A stretch of 64,000 nt of DNA, taken from NCBI GenBank assembly GCA_019802505.1, contig JAFMOC010000235.1, positions 340,501 to 404,500 on the forward strand, read 5' to 3'. This DNA is from Corydoras sp. C115. Taxonomy: Eukaryota > Chordata > Actinopteri > Siluriformes > Callichthyidae. Positions within the stretch are counted from its first letter, which is position 1. Each line of letters begins with the position of its first letter. Shown here in pieces: positions 24,001 through 35,728 of the stretch. Below the pieces are notes generated by a model. That model ran no database searches and was not told where the DNA came from. It worked only from the letters and a program-made list of their open reading frames with translations. The position numbers were made by a program, and so were the translations under genes.

Positions 24001-26287
24001 GTTTTTAAGATAAATTAAAAGAGTAACTAAGGTTCTTTAGCATTTTACATTTCTAGTCAATGCATGTAGTTTGAAGTGCATAAGTACTTGAATCTGAATT
24101 AAATACAGTTAAAGGAAGATAGTGTTGGAGAGTTGGAAGTATCTTCAACTGCGTTTGTGGTTACAGATCCTGATTGTGACCTGCACAGCGTTTGCGGGGG
24201 TGCTGGCGTTAAACTATCAGAGAGACTACACAGAGTGGGTCCTGCCACTCATCATCGTGTGCCTGTTTGCCTTTCTGGTGGCTCACTGTTTCCTGTCCAT
24301 CTTTGAGATCGTGGTGGACGTACTATTTCTTTGCTTTGCCATTGACAACAAGTACAACGACGGAACACCTGGCAAGGAGTTCTTCATGGACAAAGCTCTC
24401 ATGGCAAGTTAACCGCCAGTCAACCGGAGTCAGTCACGGGAGACGATTGTGTGAATACTATACTACTAATACTTGCACTGCATGGACTATTATGACTTTT
24501 GGGAAACATACCATTTTATGACGCGAAGTATTTATAATAGAGCCGTCACCTCCCACTTGGTAGCTGGATTTTTTTTTATTTAGCATACAGTAACTGAAAC
24601 TGGGGCGGCACGGTGGCTTAGTGGTTAGCACGATCGCCTCTCAGCGCTAGGGATTCCCGGTTCGAATCCCCATCTGGGTGGAGTTTCCATGTTCTCCCCG
24701 TGTCCCCGTGGGTTTCCTCCGGGTTCTCCGGTTTCCTCCCACAGTCCAAAAACATGGATCAAGTTAATTGAGTTCTCCAAAAAATTGCCCCATATAGAGT
24801 GTGTCTGTGTGAGTGAGTGTGTGCCCAGCGATGGGTTGGCGCCCTGTCCTGGGTGTATCTGCCCAGCGCCCGAGACGTTCTCCCCTGGATGGGCATGGGG
24901 AACCCCACCGCGACCCTAATAGAGGATAAAGCGGAAGATAATGAATGAAAGAATGAATGAATGAATAACTGAAACTGTTCTCCTCTGTCTACAGGAGTTT
25001 GTGGAGAACAGCAGGAGGTCAGTGGCACCGGTAGAAAGGGGGCGCAGCCGCAAACAGTCTCGCTCCCGTGTAGAGATGGAGGTGAGTGAGGACAGGACCA
25101 CGGTGGACTCAGAGTGGGAAGTCCTGCAAGAGTTCCTGCTTTATTATCTGCTGCTGTGTGTGTTGGTGGACTGGGTGTTGTCTGAGCATGCGCTCATCAT
25201 CTGCTTCAGTCTTGACTTCATCATCTTTCTAATAGTGTGTCTGCCCACACTCACACCCTTCATGCTGCTCACTCTGCTACAGGACTCATCCAGCAGTACT
25301 GTATGCTGACTAATGCTCACCGTCGCCATTACTGTCCCTGTTTTCCCTTTTCTTACTCCTTCACTCAGCATGTTGCACTTACAGACTCTATTTTTCTTTG
25401 CATGAACTCTTTTCTATGTTTTGTGATGCTTTCTTTTCTCCTGGCTGTCTTGAACCAGTAGTGCAGATGAGTAAGTAACTGTTTATTGTGGCCTTATTAT
25501 CACCGGTTGCTTTTGCGAAGGAGTCTCAGTTTATCCATGCAGGGAATGGGATTGGTGCAGATTGGAAAATGAACTGAAATGAAGAAACAAACTTTAAATC
25601 ATGTGAAACAGGGAATTAGCTTTGAGTCATGTCACTGTCCCATCCGTGCCATTGTTAAATTTGCTGCCATTTATTTGTGCACAATTAGCTATTGAATCAA
25701 GGTGCTATTAGGATTTATTTTGTTTGGTATCCTACATCCTACGGCTGGTCTGCCACTCAGAGGCAATGTACAAAGTCTATGCTTTTTGGTCGAAATTAAT
25801 TTATAATTAAATCTGAACCTGTTGATATTGGTTTTGCTGCAAATTTTCAGTTCATTGTTGTTTGGTTTAGCATTTCACTTTTTGGAAGACCTATATAAAT
25901 ATTGCTTGGTAGTGCAATTGCTTATAATAGTACATGTACACACACACACACACACACACACCCACACACATCATACTTGCATCAAACTAGCATATAAAAG
26001 TCACCCCGTTTTACCCCCTTCAAGAGAAAGGCTTTTCTGATGTTTAGTCTCAAGGCAGCCTGTCACTTTTCATTCCATGGCCTTATTGTGTGGCTTTTCA
26101 AATGTCATTGTTCCTGTCATTGTGTGTAAATGTGGTCAGTGTTATTTTAATAGTTCAAATAGAACACAGAGAACTAATTTAAACTAATAACATGTTTTAG
26201 AAGAGAGGCCCTGCAGGATGCCTCTCTGCCTTTTAAGATTGTAATCACAGTTTTTTCTTGTAGGCTCCTGGAACAAGTTCAGCTTGA
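12010..26287 (+). CDS. slc44a1: slc44a1, choline transporter-like protein 1 (complete)
   Basis: A multi-pass choline carrier of the CTL/SLC44 family at plasma and mitochondrial membranes. Sixteen coding exons give 665 aa (human about 657): 12010-12033, 12591-12680, 13544-13686, 17176-17312, 19124-19217, 19324-19493, 20104-20193, 21350-21516, 21768-21954, 22325-22493, 22840-22996, 23259-23342, 23730-23867, 24167-24403, 24995-25081, 26264-26287. All junction phases agree. Landmarks: N-terminal MGCC followed by REWKPLEDRSCTD; first membrane segment from about residue 24; a cysteine-rich extracellular loop (DPCN, CPK, CTPVDISC); [20 protein letters not shown]; and a C-terminus ending GTSSA (human GASSA). 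Introns 7 (20194) and 14 (24404) have GC donors. The basic tail RGRSRKQSRSR differs from the human tail. Paralogue a/b status is undecided. Confidence 0.96.
12950..13015 (+). mobile_element. Degenerate V-SINE-like 3' end
   Basis: Diverged match to the SINE tail: CCTGTATGGGCATGGG, then GCGATCG, GCAGAAGATAATGGCTGGATG. It lies in slc44a1 intron 2. Confidence 0.5.
15138..15496 (-). mobile_element. V-SINE-like element, minus orientation
   Basis: Near full-length: (ATTC)n, then the reverse complement of tail, middle, B box and A box, ending CCACCGTGCCGCC. It lies in slc44a1 intron 3. Confidence 0.9.
18338..18461 (+). mobile_element. 5'-truncated V-SINE-like element
   Basis: Only the 3' third is present (from CCCAGCGATAGATTG to GATAATGAA). 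It is flanked by the direct repeat TGTATTTAAATA, so truncation happened at insertion, as expected of LINE-driven target-primed copying. It lies in slc44a1 intron 4. Confidence 0.85.
20806..21118 (+). mobile_element. V-SINE-like element, plus orientation
   Basis: Head GGCGGCATGGTGGCTTAG through tail GATAAAGCGGGAATAATGA. The B-box segment is deleted (AGGGATCTGGGTGG). Near-matching flanks AATATATTTAGT and AATATTTAGT. It lies in slc44a1 intron 7, the GC-AG intron. Confidence 0.88.
23375..23560 (-). mobile_element. Degenerate tRNA-derived SINE, second family
   Basis: A diverged relative of the 29991-30190 element in reverse complement, recognisable by TAAGGGTTAAGGGCTTTGCTC and GACCCACATTGGTAA. 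It lies in slc44a1 intron 12. Confidence 0.45.
24603..24965 (+). mobile_element. V-SINE-like element in slc44a1 intron 14
   Basis: Near full-length, with A box, B box GGTTCGAATCC and a (TGAA)n tail. A perfect 12-bp target duplication TAACTGAAACTG (24591-24602 and 24966-24977) shows a recent insertion. Its tail lies 29 nt before exon 15, beside the 3' splice site. Confidence 0.95.
25082..25309 (+). other. slc44a1: In-frame read-through ORF after slc44a1 exon 15
   Basis: If the GTGAGT donor at 25082 is not used, the exon 15 frame stays open for 75 more codons to a TGA at 25307-25309. The first ~22 codons are acidic and polar (EDRTTVDSEWEV). They are followed by two hydrophobic stretches (LLYYLLLCVLVDWVL and IICFSLDFIIFLIVCL) and end SSSSTVC. 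The normal spliced end (exon 16, 26264-26287) matches the human C-terminus and is the main product. Whether this extension is made is unknown. Confidence 0.4.
25937..25961. repeat. (CA)n microsatellite in slc44a1 intron 15
   Basis: About 12 CA units, followed by a short second CA run. Confidence 0.9.
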
Positions 26288-27976
26288 CCAAAAGCTGCTC
26301 CATGGGACTTTTTAAAAAAAAAGACATTCCAAAATGTTTATTTTTACCAATGTGTAACATGTTTACTATGGTTTCACTCCAGGGAATACAATATTTTAAT
26401 AAGAAACTGTAAAAAAAAGAGAAATAACAATGTAATGAAGCACTTTATATTGAAGCGCTGCATATTTTAAAAGGCTGATGCATTTTTCGTAGTGATGTCC
26501 TTTTTTATAAGACTAAAAATTGCCATCTAGTAAAACGCAGTATTAATAATAATGTCTAGAATCACCGTTTTTATGTACACTTTTCATAACAAACTTGTGT
26601 TTTTATTTTCTAAATGGGTCTCTCGTTCAGCAGAAACCTTTGTCATGCAGCAATGAAGTACATGAGTGATTATTTTTGTTTGTTTTGAGTCTTAACACTA
26701 AAGCATCTGCACATCATTTGCTCTTATTGATACTTCATTATACATGCTCCCATTATGGACATTATGTGTAAACGAGGAGGATAATAAGCTGAGGCCTCTA
26801 ATTTCATGCCTCAGAACTGATATGTAACATACATCAGTGATTTTGAAAACTTTTAAAGACGGTAGATGTAATAATAGGATGTTTTTTCCATAGAGGAAGA
26901 ACCGCATGATGTAAAGCATCTGATGGAAGGTGATGATCATTTTGCACCAGATTTCAGTGTGGCTGGGTCTTTTGCTTTCAGGTCTGCTGCAAATTCAATG
27001 TAGTGTTTCAGAGACTATAAGAATATACTGTATGTACTAATGTTAACTGGAGTAGTAGATGCACAGTGGCTCTGAAGTGACTCCGGCTATATTTAGATGC
27101 ATTATTTAGGATGTTGGTAGGAGTTCTATGATCATAACCTATTTTTTTTCCTTAGCTGATCTGAAAAACGACATACAGCTCTTCGTTACAACAACAAAAC
27201 AAGACACTGAGCTTGTATTCATGGAAAACGTTCGAGTTCTGATTTAGAATCAAATTATTTGCATGTCTGTACCGATTTCTGAAAATGATTCTAAATCTGT
27301 ACTCCAGTTCAACATGAATATCAGCCCAGCTTCTGATTTTTAAATGTTGTGCATACTACTTTTTTTTTTTTTTGCTGTAATTGATTTAAAAACAAAAGTG
27401 GGCTTTTGGAACACCAGACATCTTAATCTCTCCTTAAAAGCAGTGTTTTCAGATGTGAGGTATTTCAGTGGGATCCCCTCCAGACTAGTAGAAGCTTTCG
27501 GGAAAAGGAAGTTTTCAGCATCTAAAATTTGTTTAGTGGCTTTTGCGTGTAGAATTAACACCTTTTTGAATAAGTGATCTAGTTCTCAGTAACGCTATAA
27601 TCGTCTCACCCTGCATCCCGTGGAGAGCCTGAGCGCATGTGCAGCAAACTCAAGTCTTCCTAACTGCACTACATTTCACTAGAACATCTTGCATCCTCAT
27701 AACACTGAGTGACGGGGAGAGGAGAGGCACACAAAACCTCGCACCTAGCCTTAACTCATCCAGTGGGCAGCATGCCATTCTGGATTTTTTCTGGTTCGTA
27801 ACAGTGCAGTTTGGTATTTTTCTCCCCATGTACTCTAACAGAGCTTGTAAGCCTTAAACTAATTCAAGCTTTCCTTAACAGGTTGAGAACCTACTTACCA
27901 GTTTGCAACTATTTCATTTGATCCTTCGCGGTTCTAATGTACAGCTCAGTGGGAAAGCAGTGTTTTATGTGATGGG

Positions 27977-28012
<36 letters not shown>

Positions 28013-29830
28013 ATAAGCAGTTTGGCCAACAATTTCCAGGTTAAACTGCAAATTGAAAATAGTCTGGTGCGTATTAAAGGAATTGGCTTTAAATAATAGA
28101 ATGAAATAAACTTCAGATCAGCAGGAGAATTTAGATGTCTTGGGGACCAGCTATGATCTGAGCCCATGGCTTCTGTCTTTGTTGGTTTATTTTGGGGTTT
28201 GGGTGTAGGGCTATCAATTTAAAGGTTGGAGGTACAAATCTCCTGAATCCACAAAGATTCAAATATTGGTTCTTGAGAACAGCCTTTAATCCTCATTGCT
28301 CTAGGGGTGTTGTATCATGGCTGACCCTGTATTCTTGTAAGTTCTTTGGATCTGAAGCGTCTGTAAAATGACCTAGTGTAATGTAATGGGTACGTTTTTT
28401 CACCACCCCTGTAAAAGTGAGTGAATGTAAACTGGGGTGTGTGATGCTTGATGTGATGACACATTGGCATACACCCAGTGTGTCTCAAGAAATGTACAAA
28501 TATAAAATGTTTGCCATATTAGTTGTTAACTTTATTGAGGTTTTGTTATGGACACCGGGTGCCTGGAAACTGTTGGCCACAGTCCTTGTGAAGTGCTATT
28601 TAAATAATTTAACAAAGTGTTTTTAATCAACAAAGAGAAATATAATGAAAAAAAAAAGACCGTCTTTATGTACAGTTTTTTGTAAACTCGTAATGACACA
28701 TGCTGACTGCTTAGGGCATGTTTTTTTTATTATTGGAACCTGAAAGTGTAATGGAGTGTTTATTTGTCCATGTCATTATTATGGGACAACACGAAGCAGA
28801 ATGTCTAGCTGCAGATAGAAATAAAACTGTTAAAGCAAGAACGATACAACGATGATTTGGCATGTTGCACAGGTCCAGTGGTGGGATCATATCAAATATT
28901 GTTCGCTATAAGGAAAAGTCAGAATACAGATCATCCTGAGGAAATGCTGGCTCCCGATTTATTTGATTTATTCTCAATTGATTGAGAACTTTGTGAAGAA
29001 AACACTCGAGTTAATCTGAAACTGCTAATAAAACCTAAAATAAACGTATATATTATTTATGAACTGTCGTAAAATTAAGTCCGCCAAGATATTTGTGATA
29101 ATGCTGTTTTGTGTTAATGCTCTGGTCAGGGAAAATGAGGGTGACTGGAGCTGATCTGTGATCAGTGTAGAAAGCTGCTTTTGCATGACATCATGCTGAG
29201 TAACAGTGCAACTGTTGTTGCAACAGCTATAATGTACGGACTGCTTGTTTGCTATTTGATGGAGTTCTTGCTTTAGTTCCCTTTTACCCCCCCCCCCCCA
29301 TTCTTCCTCAGTGGCCTGTTACTATCCATTAGTGAGTGCTTACTCTGCTTAGAGCCAGAGCCAAACTAGTAATGCTTATAGTCACTATTTACACACACAT
29401 TCACGTAATCACACTCAGATATGACCTGCATGCTCCCAGTCCACGCTTTTTCTAACTCTTTAAAGCCACAAGCCATTTTTGTAGGATGTGAATTGTTTGG
29501 CTTTAGGATCCATGTGACTTTAACAATGACTTATAGAAGAATAGCTTTATTTACCAACAAGCCAGTTTTCACGTTGGTGGGATGTCAGTGCGTCTCTCCT
29601 CTTCATGGCGGGAAGGAACATCACGATCTCGACTCCGTTCCTGTCTGACGATATAGTTATAAATAGGTAATACATCAGTTCACTTGTCTGGTGTAACCTT
29701 AGCTCTTAGCTTTTATCTGCAGTAGAGTTGTTTGTAACACTGAATTAAGGTTTTGTTTTATTTTTTATATTTATGATTTCGTATGTATTTTTTTTTTTTT
29801 TAAAGTAATAAAAGAAAAAAAAACTTTTGA
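26288..29830 (+). other. slc44a1 3' UTR and downstream DNA
   Basis: No coding exon was found. Candidate polyadenylation signals AATAAA are at 28820-28825 and 29807-29812; the second is followed by an A-rich run. The 3' UTR could thus be 2.5-3.5 kb, but the true end is not decided. It contains a poly-T run at about 27979-28008 and a degenerate SINE at about 28195-28392. Confidence 0.45.
28195..28392 (+). mobile_element. Degenerate tRNA-derived SINE, second family
   Basis: A diverged copy of the 29991-30190 element: AACAGCCTTTAATCCTCATT, AGGGGTGTTGTATCATGGCT, then a TTTGGATCTGAAGCGTCTGT-like tail and a final TGTAATGTAATG. Confidence 0.6.
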
Positions 29831-29990
29831 AACTTTCTGAAAAGCCATCCGTCTCCTACACTGTCTTTCTTAAAGATATTGAATGAATTGAACTGTAACA
29901 TTTAATTTCATTTAATTTAAATGTGCAACTAATTTTATTGTGATACATGTTAAAAATAAAATGAATCTTGGTTGGTTGGATACATATTAA

Positions 29991-30190
29991 GGGCGTGGTA
30001 GCTCAGTGGTTAGGGCGTTGGACTAGCAATCTGAAGGTTGGCGGTTCAAATCCCATGCCACTGAAGTTACCAGTGTGGGTCCTTGAGCGAGGCCCTTAAC
30101 CCTCATTGCTCCAGGGATGTTGTGATTAACCCTGTGTTCACCTTGTATGTCGCTTTGGATAAAAGCATCCAATAAATGACCAAATGTAAT
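29991..30190 (+). mobile_element. tRNA-derived SINE, second family (near-intact)
   Basis: It starts GGGCGTGGTAGCTCAGTGG (A box), has the B box GGTTCAAATCC, then GTTACCAGTGTGGGTCCTTG. It ends with the common fish SINE/LINE tail CGCTTTGGATAAAAGCATCC, AATAAATGACCAAATGTAAT. The tRNA-like head lacks a proper anticodon arm and acceptor pairing, so it is not a functional tRNA gene. Confidence 0.85.
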
Positions 30191-30539
30191 ATTAGCTAAT
30201 GGTTTACAGTCATAATCGTTAACAATACATCTTATTTCTGTCATTTTAAACCTGGATGATGCTAGTCTTGTTATTTTTATTGGACATATGACATCAGAGT
30301 GTAGGATAAACTCAGGTGATAGAAGCAATGCCCACATTAGAATTGTAAGGTGTTTGAAACAGATTCATATGTTAACATGTTTGCCTTTTGGGTTTGGCCT
30401 GGTGAGGTTGTGCCTCACCACTAGTGGCTGACACATCTTCAACACATGTATACCTCTTTTTCAATTACTCTTTAATATTGCCACCAGTCCCAGTGGCAGC
30501 CCCAGCCTTTACTCTTGGTTCCAGCCCCTTGTGAACTTG

Positions 30540-31060
30540 TGACAAAAATGGTAAACTTGAGTTATCTTATTGACTTTAAACAGGGCACTGCCATCAGTGC
30601 TGGTCTGGCCAACGTCAGTATTTCAAAAACTGCCAATCTAATGTTGTTTTGACATGCAACCGTGTTGAGCAACTATACAGAGAATGGTGTGGCCATAAAA
30701 AAACATCCACTGAAACAAACAATACTGCGATGAAAGGAGGATGTCAAGAATCTTTCTGACAGACAGGAGATGCACAGTCTTGCACACTGCTGCTGAATAC
30801 AATGCACATCTCGGGCAACCACAGCAGATGATCAGTTTGAGGACCATTATTGTCTGAGGAAAATCAAAAGGCAAGACTCCCAAAAGTGAAAAAGAGCACA
30901 AAACATGATCTATGAACAGTTTAAAAACCTGGTCGCCTGGTCAGACAAATCTGGGTTTTTGTTGCATAGATTTCAGTCCAAGCTGCACTGTCAATGTCAA
31001 CAGACAGCAGGACCAAAAAGTACTGCCGGATTATTATCTCAAAAAACAATCAAAAATGAT
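30540..31060 (+). mobile_element. Decayed Tc1/mariner-like transposase relic (tentative)
   Basis: The stretch includes ACAGAGAATGGTGTGGCCAT and, further on, GTCGCCTGGTCAGACAAATC TGG. These resemble conserved stretches of fish Tc1-type transposase genes (the second reads AWSDKSGF, like the usual AWSDESRF). It has stops and frameshifts throughout and no intact terminal repeats were seen. Confidence 0.4.
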
Positions 31061-31595
31061 TCCATGTAAATTGGAAGTATGTTGCAAGTACAGCAAATAA
31101 GTGTATTATTAAATGTATAAATGTTTATTTAAAAAAAGCAGGTGTCAAATTAAAAACATTGTTCATTTATCAAAGACTCTATAAAGAAAAGTTTAAGTGC
31201 ATTTCATTATTTAAATGACAACTTTTCAGGAATATATTTATAAACAGATTAAGTGCATTTTACTATTGTAACAGCTTCCTCTGATAAAACTTTGCTGTTT
31301 TATTATTAGGTCACTTGTTGGCATCGCAGTGGCATTATGAGTGGCATCATTACCTCTGCAAGTCAGGTTAGCAATCTACAAACTGCTTGATAACATGTTG
31401 ATCTAATAGGGTCAGTGGATGCAGATGGAAGGGAGATGTACATGAATTTACATCCCGTAAATGCATGTGTAAGTATCCTTTGTAAAGTTTGTGTTTTACA
31501 ACTACTCTGTATTTTCTTGGTTCTTGTTTTGAGTATAAATAATAGTTATACATAGTGATATGTCTTTGTTTAAAGTCAGTGTGACTAGTAAATAT

Positions 31596-34500
31596 CTATG
31601 ATTCATCGCTGTCTTCACTGCCGATGAGATCCAGGTCCAGGTCCTTTTTTTCCAGGTCCTTGTTCTCTGAGGTATATTCTTTCTGTAGTTTCTCCAGTTC
31701 ATGGAGCTCAGCTGTCAGCCGCTGCAGGTGTACAGCACGTCGGTTATGCACAAGCTTCATTGGGAAAGGGTTTAGGTCCCAGAAGGCAGTACTTGTCAAC
31801 TTCCTGAAATACAAGATGTAATAGAGTTAACAACATTACCATTAGCATTACCAATAGTAAATATAGTTAATGCATATCCATACTTTTAATATTAATTTAT
31901 TTGTTTATGATCTAACGTGATGGATGGGATTTTTTAAATATTTGTTTAAATATGAACTTATCCCTTACTTGCCATCTGTGACCGTTTTAGTAAAGAAACG
32001 CAGGTACTGATAGATTTCCACATTGTCATGAATCTTTAAGATGTCCTCCTCTTTGGTTTTGAAAATAGCAAGTGCATAGCGAAAGATGACCTGTAAGCAA
32101 AAGAAATGTGTTGCGTCATTAATGTACAATTTAGGCACTGAAAAAAAAAAAAATTTAACCTGAGTAAAGCGTTTTATAAAAGTGTAAGATTTCACAAAAT
32201 CCAAAGACTAAAATTTTAAATCATGATTGTTATGATTGAAGATGGTGTGAGTCACTATGCTACTAAAAAAATACATCTTTAAATAAAATAAATACTAGTA
32301 GTTTAATGAGCCAATCCATTGAATCAAATAATTTTATGTGAAACTGCAAATCTATATTCATTCATTCATTATCTCCCGCTTTATCCTCTATTAGGGTCGC
32401 GGTGGGGTTCCCCATGCCCATCCAGGGGAGAACGTCTCGGGCGCTGGGCAGATAGACCCAGGACATGGCGCCAATCTTTTGCTGGACACACTTTTATATG
32501 GGGCAAATTTGGAGAAGTCAATTGACTTGATCCATGTTTTTGGACTGTGGGAGGAAACCGGAGAACCCGGAGGAAACCCACGCAGACACGGGGAGAACAT
32601 GGAAACTCCACCCAGATGGGGATTCGAACTGGGAATCCCTAGTGCTGAGAGGCGAACATGCTAACCACCAAGCCACTGTGCCGCCGCAAATCTATATATT
32701 TAAGTAATTTGTATTATTATTATTTTTTTTACCTTTGCACCTTCATAGAAGAAGGCATCCCATACTTTAAGCAGGATGTCACTGGGCAAGCTCTCAACAA
32801 ACACCACCAGAAACCAGTTAAATGTGACGAGAGAAACATCCACACAGTTCTCCTCCAGGTGGGCTGTCAACCTAGGTAACTTCTCAGCCATTAGGTCCTT
32901 GAACACCCGCTGGTCTGCCTGATGTGAGGGTGATGAGAAAAGTGTTTTTAGAACCATTACATTACATTTGGATTACATTTGGTCATTTTGCAGACACTTT
33001 TATCCAAAGCGACTTACAAGGTGAGCACAGGGTTAATCACAGCATCCCTGGAGCAATGAGGGTTAAGGGTCTTGCTCAAGGACCCACATTGGTAACTTCA
33101 GTGGACCTGGGATTTGAACCCCCAACCTTCAGATTGATAACCCAACACCCTAACCACTGAGCTACCACGCCCACAACCAAACTTTCACCACAATCAAAAT
33201 AGAACCTTCAATTCAAAACAAACCTGAGAGCCTCGAAGCGTCTTGGAATAATAGTCCTGAGGCATGAGAAACTGCACGATGGCCACTAGACACCAGAAGG
33301 CCTCCTCCTCACTCTGCAGCACAAGCAAAGCGATAGCAGCCAGTCTGAGAGGGAACAAGACTTACTTAGAATGACCACTGGATGGCAGCATTTACTTTCC
33401 TTTTTGTAAGTGTCTCAGAATCAGAATTAATATGAAAAATATGAAGACTAAGTATGCAGCAAAAGTCATTTTGACCCAAGGTTCTTTAATGTTAAATATT
33501 AGTGCTTAAAAATTTCAGTACCAATATCTGTATTTAAATTAAGCTCTGTTAATGCTTAGTGCATTATAAACAGCTAAACTGCCAATAAAATAAATGCAGA
33601 TCAAAGTAAGCAACTGCTTGTTTTTGATGTAATGTTCATCAGCGTGTTATCTTGAAGCATGCGCGAGTTAGAGCTGGCCAAGTGACCTAGTTCCCCACTA
33701 CTGAAATCTGTCATGATGTGAGGACAGTTATGTATTAGTATTACACTCATATTACAGTCATAAGAACATGTTTACAATATAATGTTTCCAAATGAAATAT
33801 GATCCAATATTATTTCCCTCCAACTAACCACATCCTCCATGCAATGGAAAGCATCAGTGTTCTATATTCATCTGAACTGTACTGTCATTACAGTTTCATT
33901 TACAGCGTAAATGTGTTAACACATCGCAGCACCTTGTTATTACAGTATTGGCTGTTTATATGCAGACCATACTGTATAATTAGCATAAACAGAGTCAAGA
34001 AATTTACTTCCTACTAATAAGTACCTGTTGAGGCCTTGACAGTAGCCTACATCTGGGTTTTGCCAGGAAAAGGCCAGCAATACTCTATGGAGCTGCTGCA
34101 GTACTGGGCTGGAGGGTGAGGAGAAGCTCTGGTTGGTGGTTAATGTACGGTGCAGATCCAGCTGTATCTGGCGTGATGCTGGATGTGGTGTGGCGAGACT
34201 TTTCTCACAAAGCTGTTTGAAAAGGTCAGGGTGACGCAGACGTAGTGCCTGGGTCCTGTTGCCTATCATCCATCGCCACACGTGCGGCCGGTACTGACGT
34301 GGGATGCCTCCACGCACCAGCATCTTCAGGTCCTCAGAAGGTGAGAGATTATCAGGAGAACGGCCTCCCAGGAACTGAGTCCAGCGGGCCAGTCGTGTCC
34401 TTTCGCTTGCGTCCTGCTGGATCAGGTTGTGAGATCGTATTTCCAAAGCTTGGATCTTGGCCAGCAACTTCATGTCCTCCACTTCATAGTCAGGAATTAT

Positions 34501-35687
34501 CTTAAAACCATACTCATCATACTCCCTGAGAAACAGTAACATTATCATCAGGGAATTTCAGACATGAGCAGTTTGTATTCTCTATTATTAATTGAAAAAT
34601 CTAAATAACCAGCAGTGTATATTGATTTCTGTTGAGATTTTAGTGCATTACCTCACAACATCAGGTCTCCTGGCATCTTTCTGTTCAGTTTGCAGTGCGT
34701 CTTCCATTAACTTTTTAATTATGGCCCTGTGCTCTGCATTTAGTTCTTTGTTATCCTGAAGCTTCCATAGAACTCCCAAGTAGCGACTTTCCATCTGACA
34801 ACTTTTGGCCTCCAGATATGCGCACTGTCCATAAACATGCACAAAAGCATTTACAAGAGCTGAACTGCTAATGCTAACAAACTACCACTTACTATTTACA
34901 GCACCAGTCAAAAGTTTGGACACACCAACTTCTTGCTCCGTTGTCTATTTTCTCCACTTACCATATAGATGGACTTTTGTAGTTTTACAAAATGAGACTG
35001 TAGTCCATCTGTGTTCTTTGTGTTTGTTAGTCCTCTGTTGGTTCTCTGTTCTCTATTGGTCAGGACCAACACAAAACAGGTATCATTTGGGTGGTGGATT
35101 GTTTATTGTCAGTTCTGCAGGGACACTGATGTAATGAGGGGGTCCTTTGGTGGTACTATTGGGGTCCTGACCATTGGAAAACAGAGTATACAGTATATAC
35201 TGTAATCCACAAACAGATGGACTACAGTCTATAATTGTAGAACTACAAAGTTCATCTTTGGGGTAAAGGTTGTAGTAGCAGATAGAAGCAACATCATGTC
35301 ACTAGTGTGGGTGTGATATACATGTTGAATTTAAACATTACTTGTAACATTCTAATCCAACCTCTCTAACCCTTAAAACAGTTGGTTTAACAGGTGATGA
35401 TGGAGAGCACTCACCTTTACCATAAGACTCTTCTCCCGCTCCGCGCTGTTTTGCCATAGTTTGGTCAGTTGATAAATCTCAGAATTGAGGAACTTGTTTT
35501 GAGTTTGATAAGCTTCAAGATCATCCTGAAAAAAAACAACAAAAAACAAAGCAGTGTTACTATCCACCCAAGAGTGACTATACATTAATTTACACTCAAC
35601 AGCAAAAGGTCAGGATTGTGTCATATTCTAAAATCAGGCTTCACGAGACATTGTGGGTCAACAAACAGATTAGAATGTCAAAACTAT

Positions 35688-35728
<41 letters not shown>

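Noticed and set aside
29991..30063. Possible tRNA gene (A and B boxes present)
   Set aside because: The acceptor and anticodon arms do not pair, and it continues into the SINE body and tail with other copies in the window. It is a SINE head.
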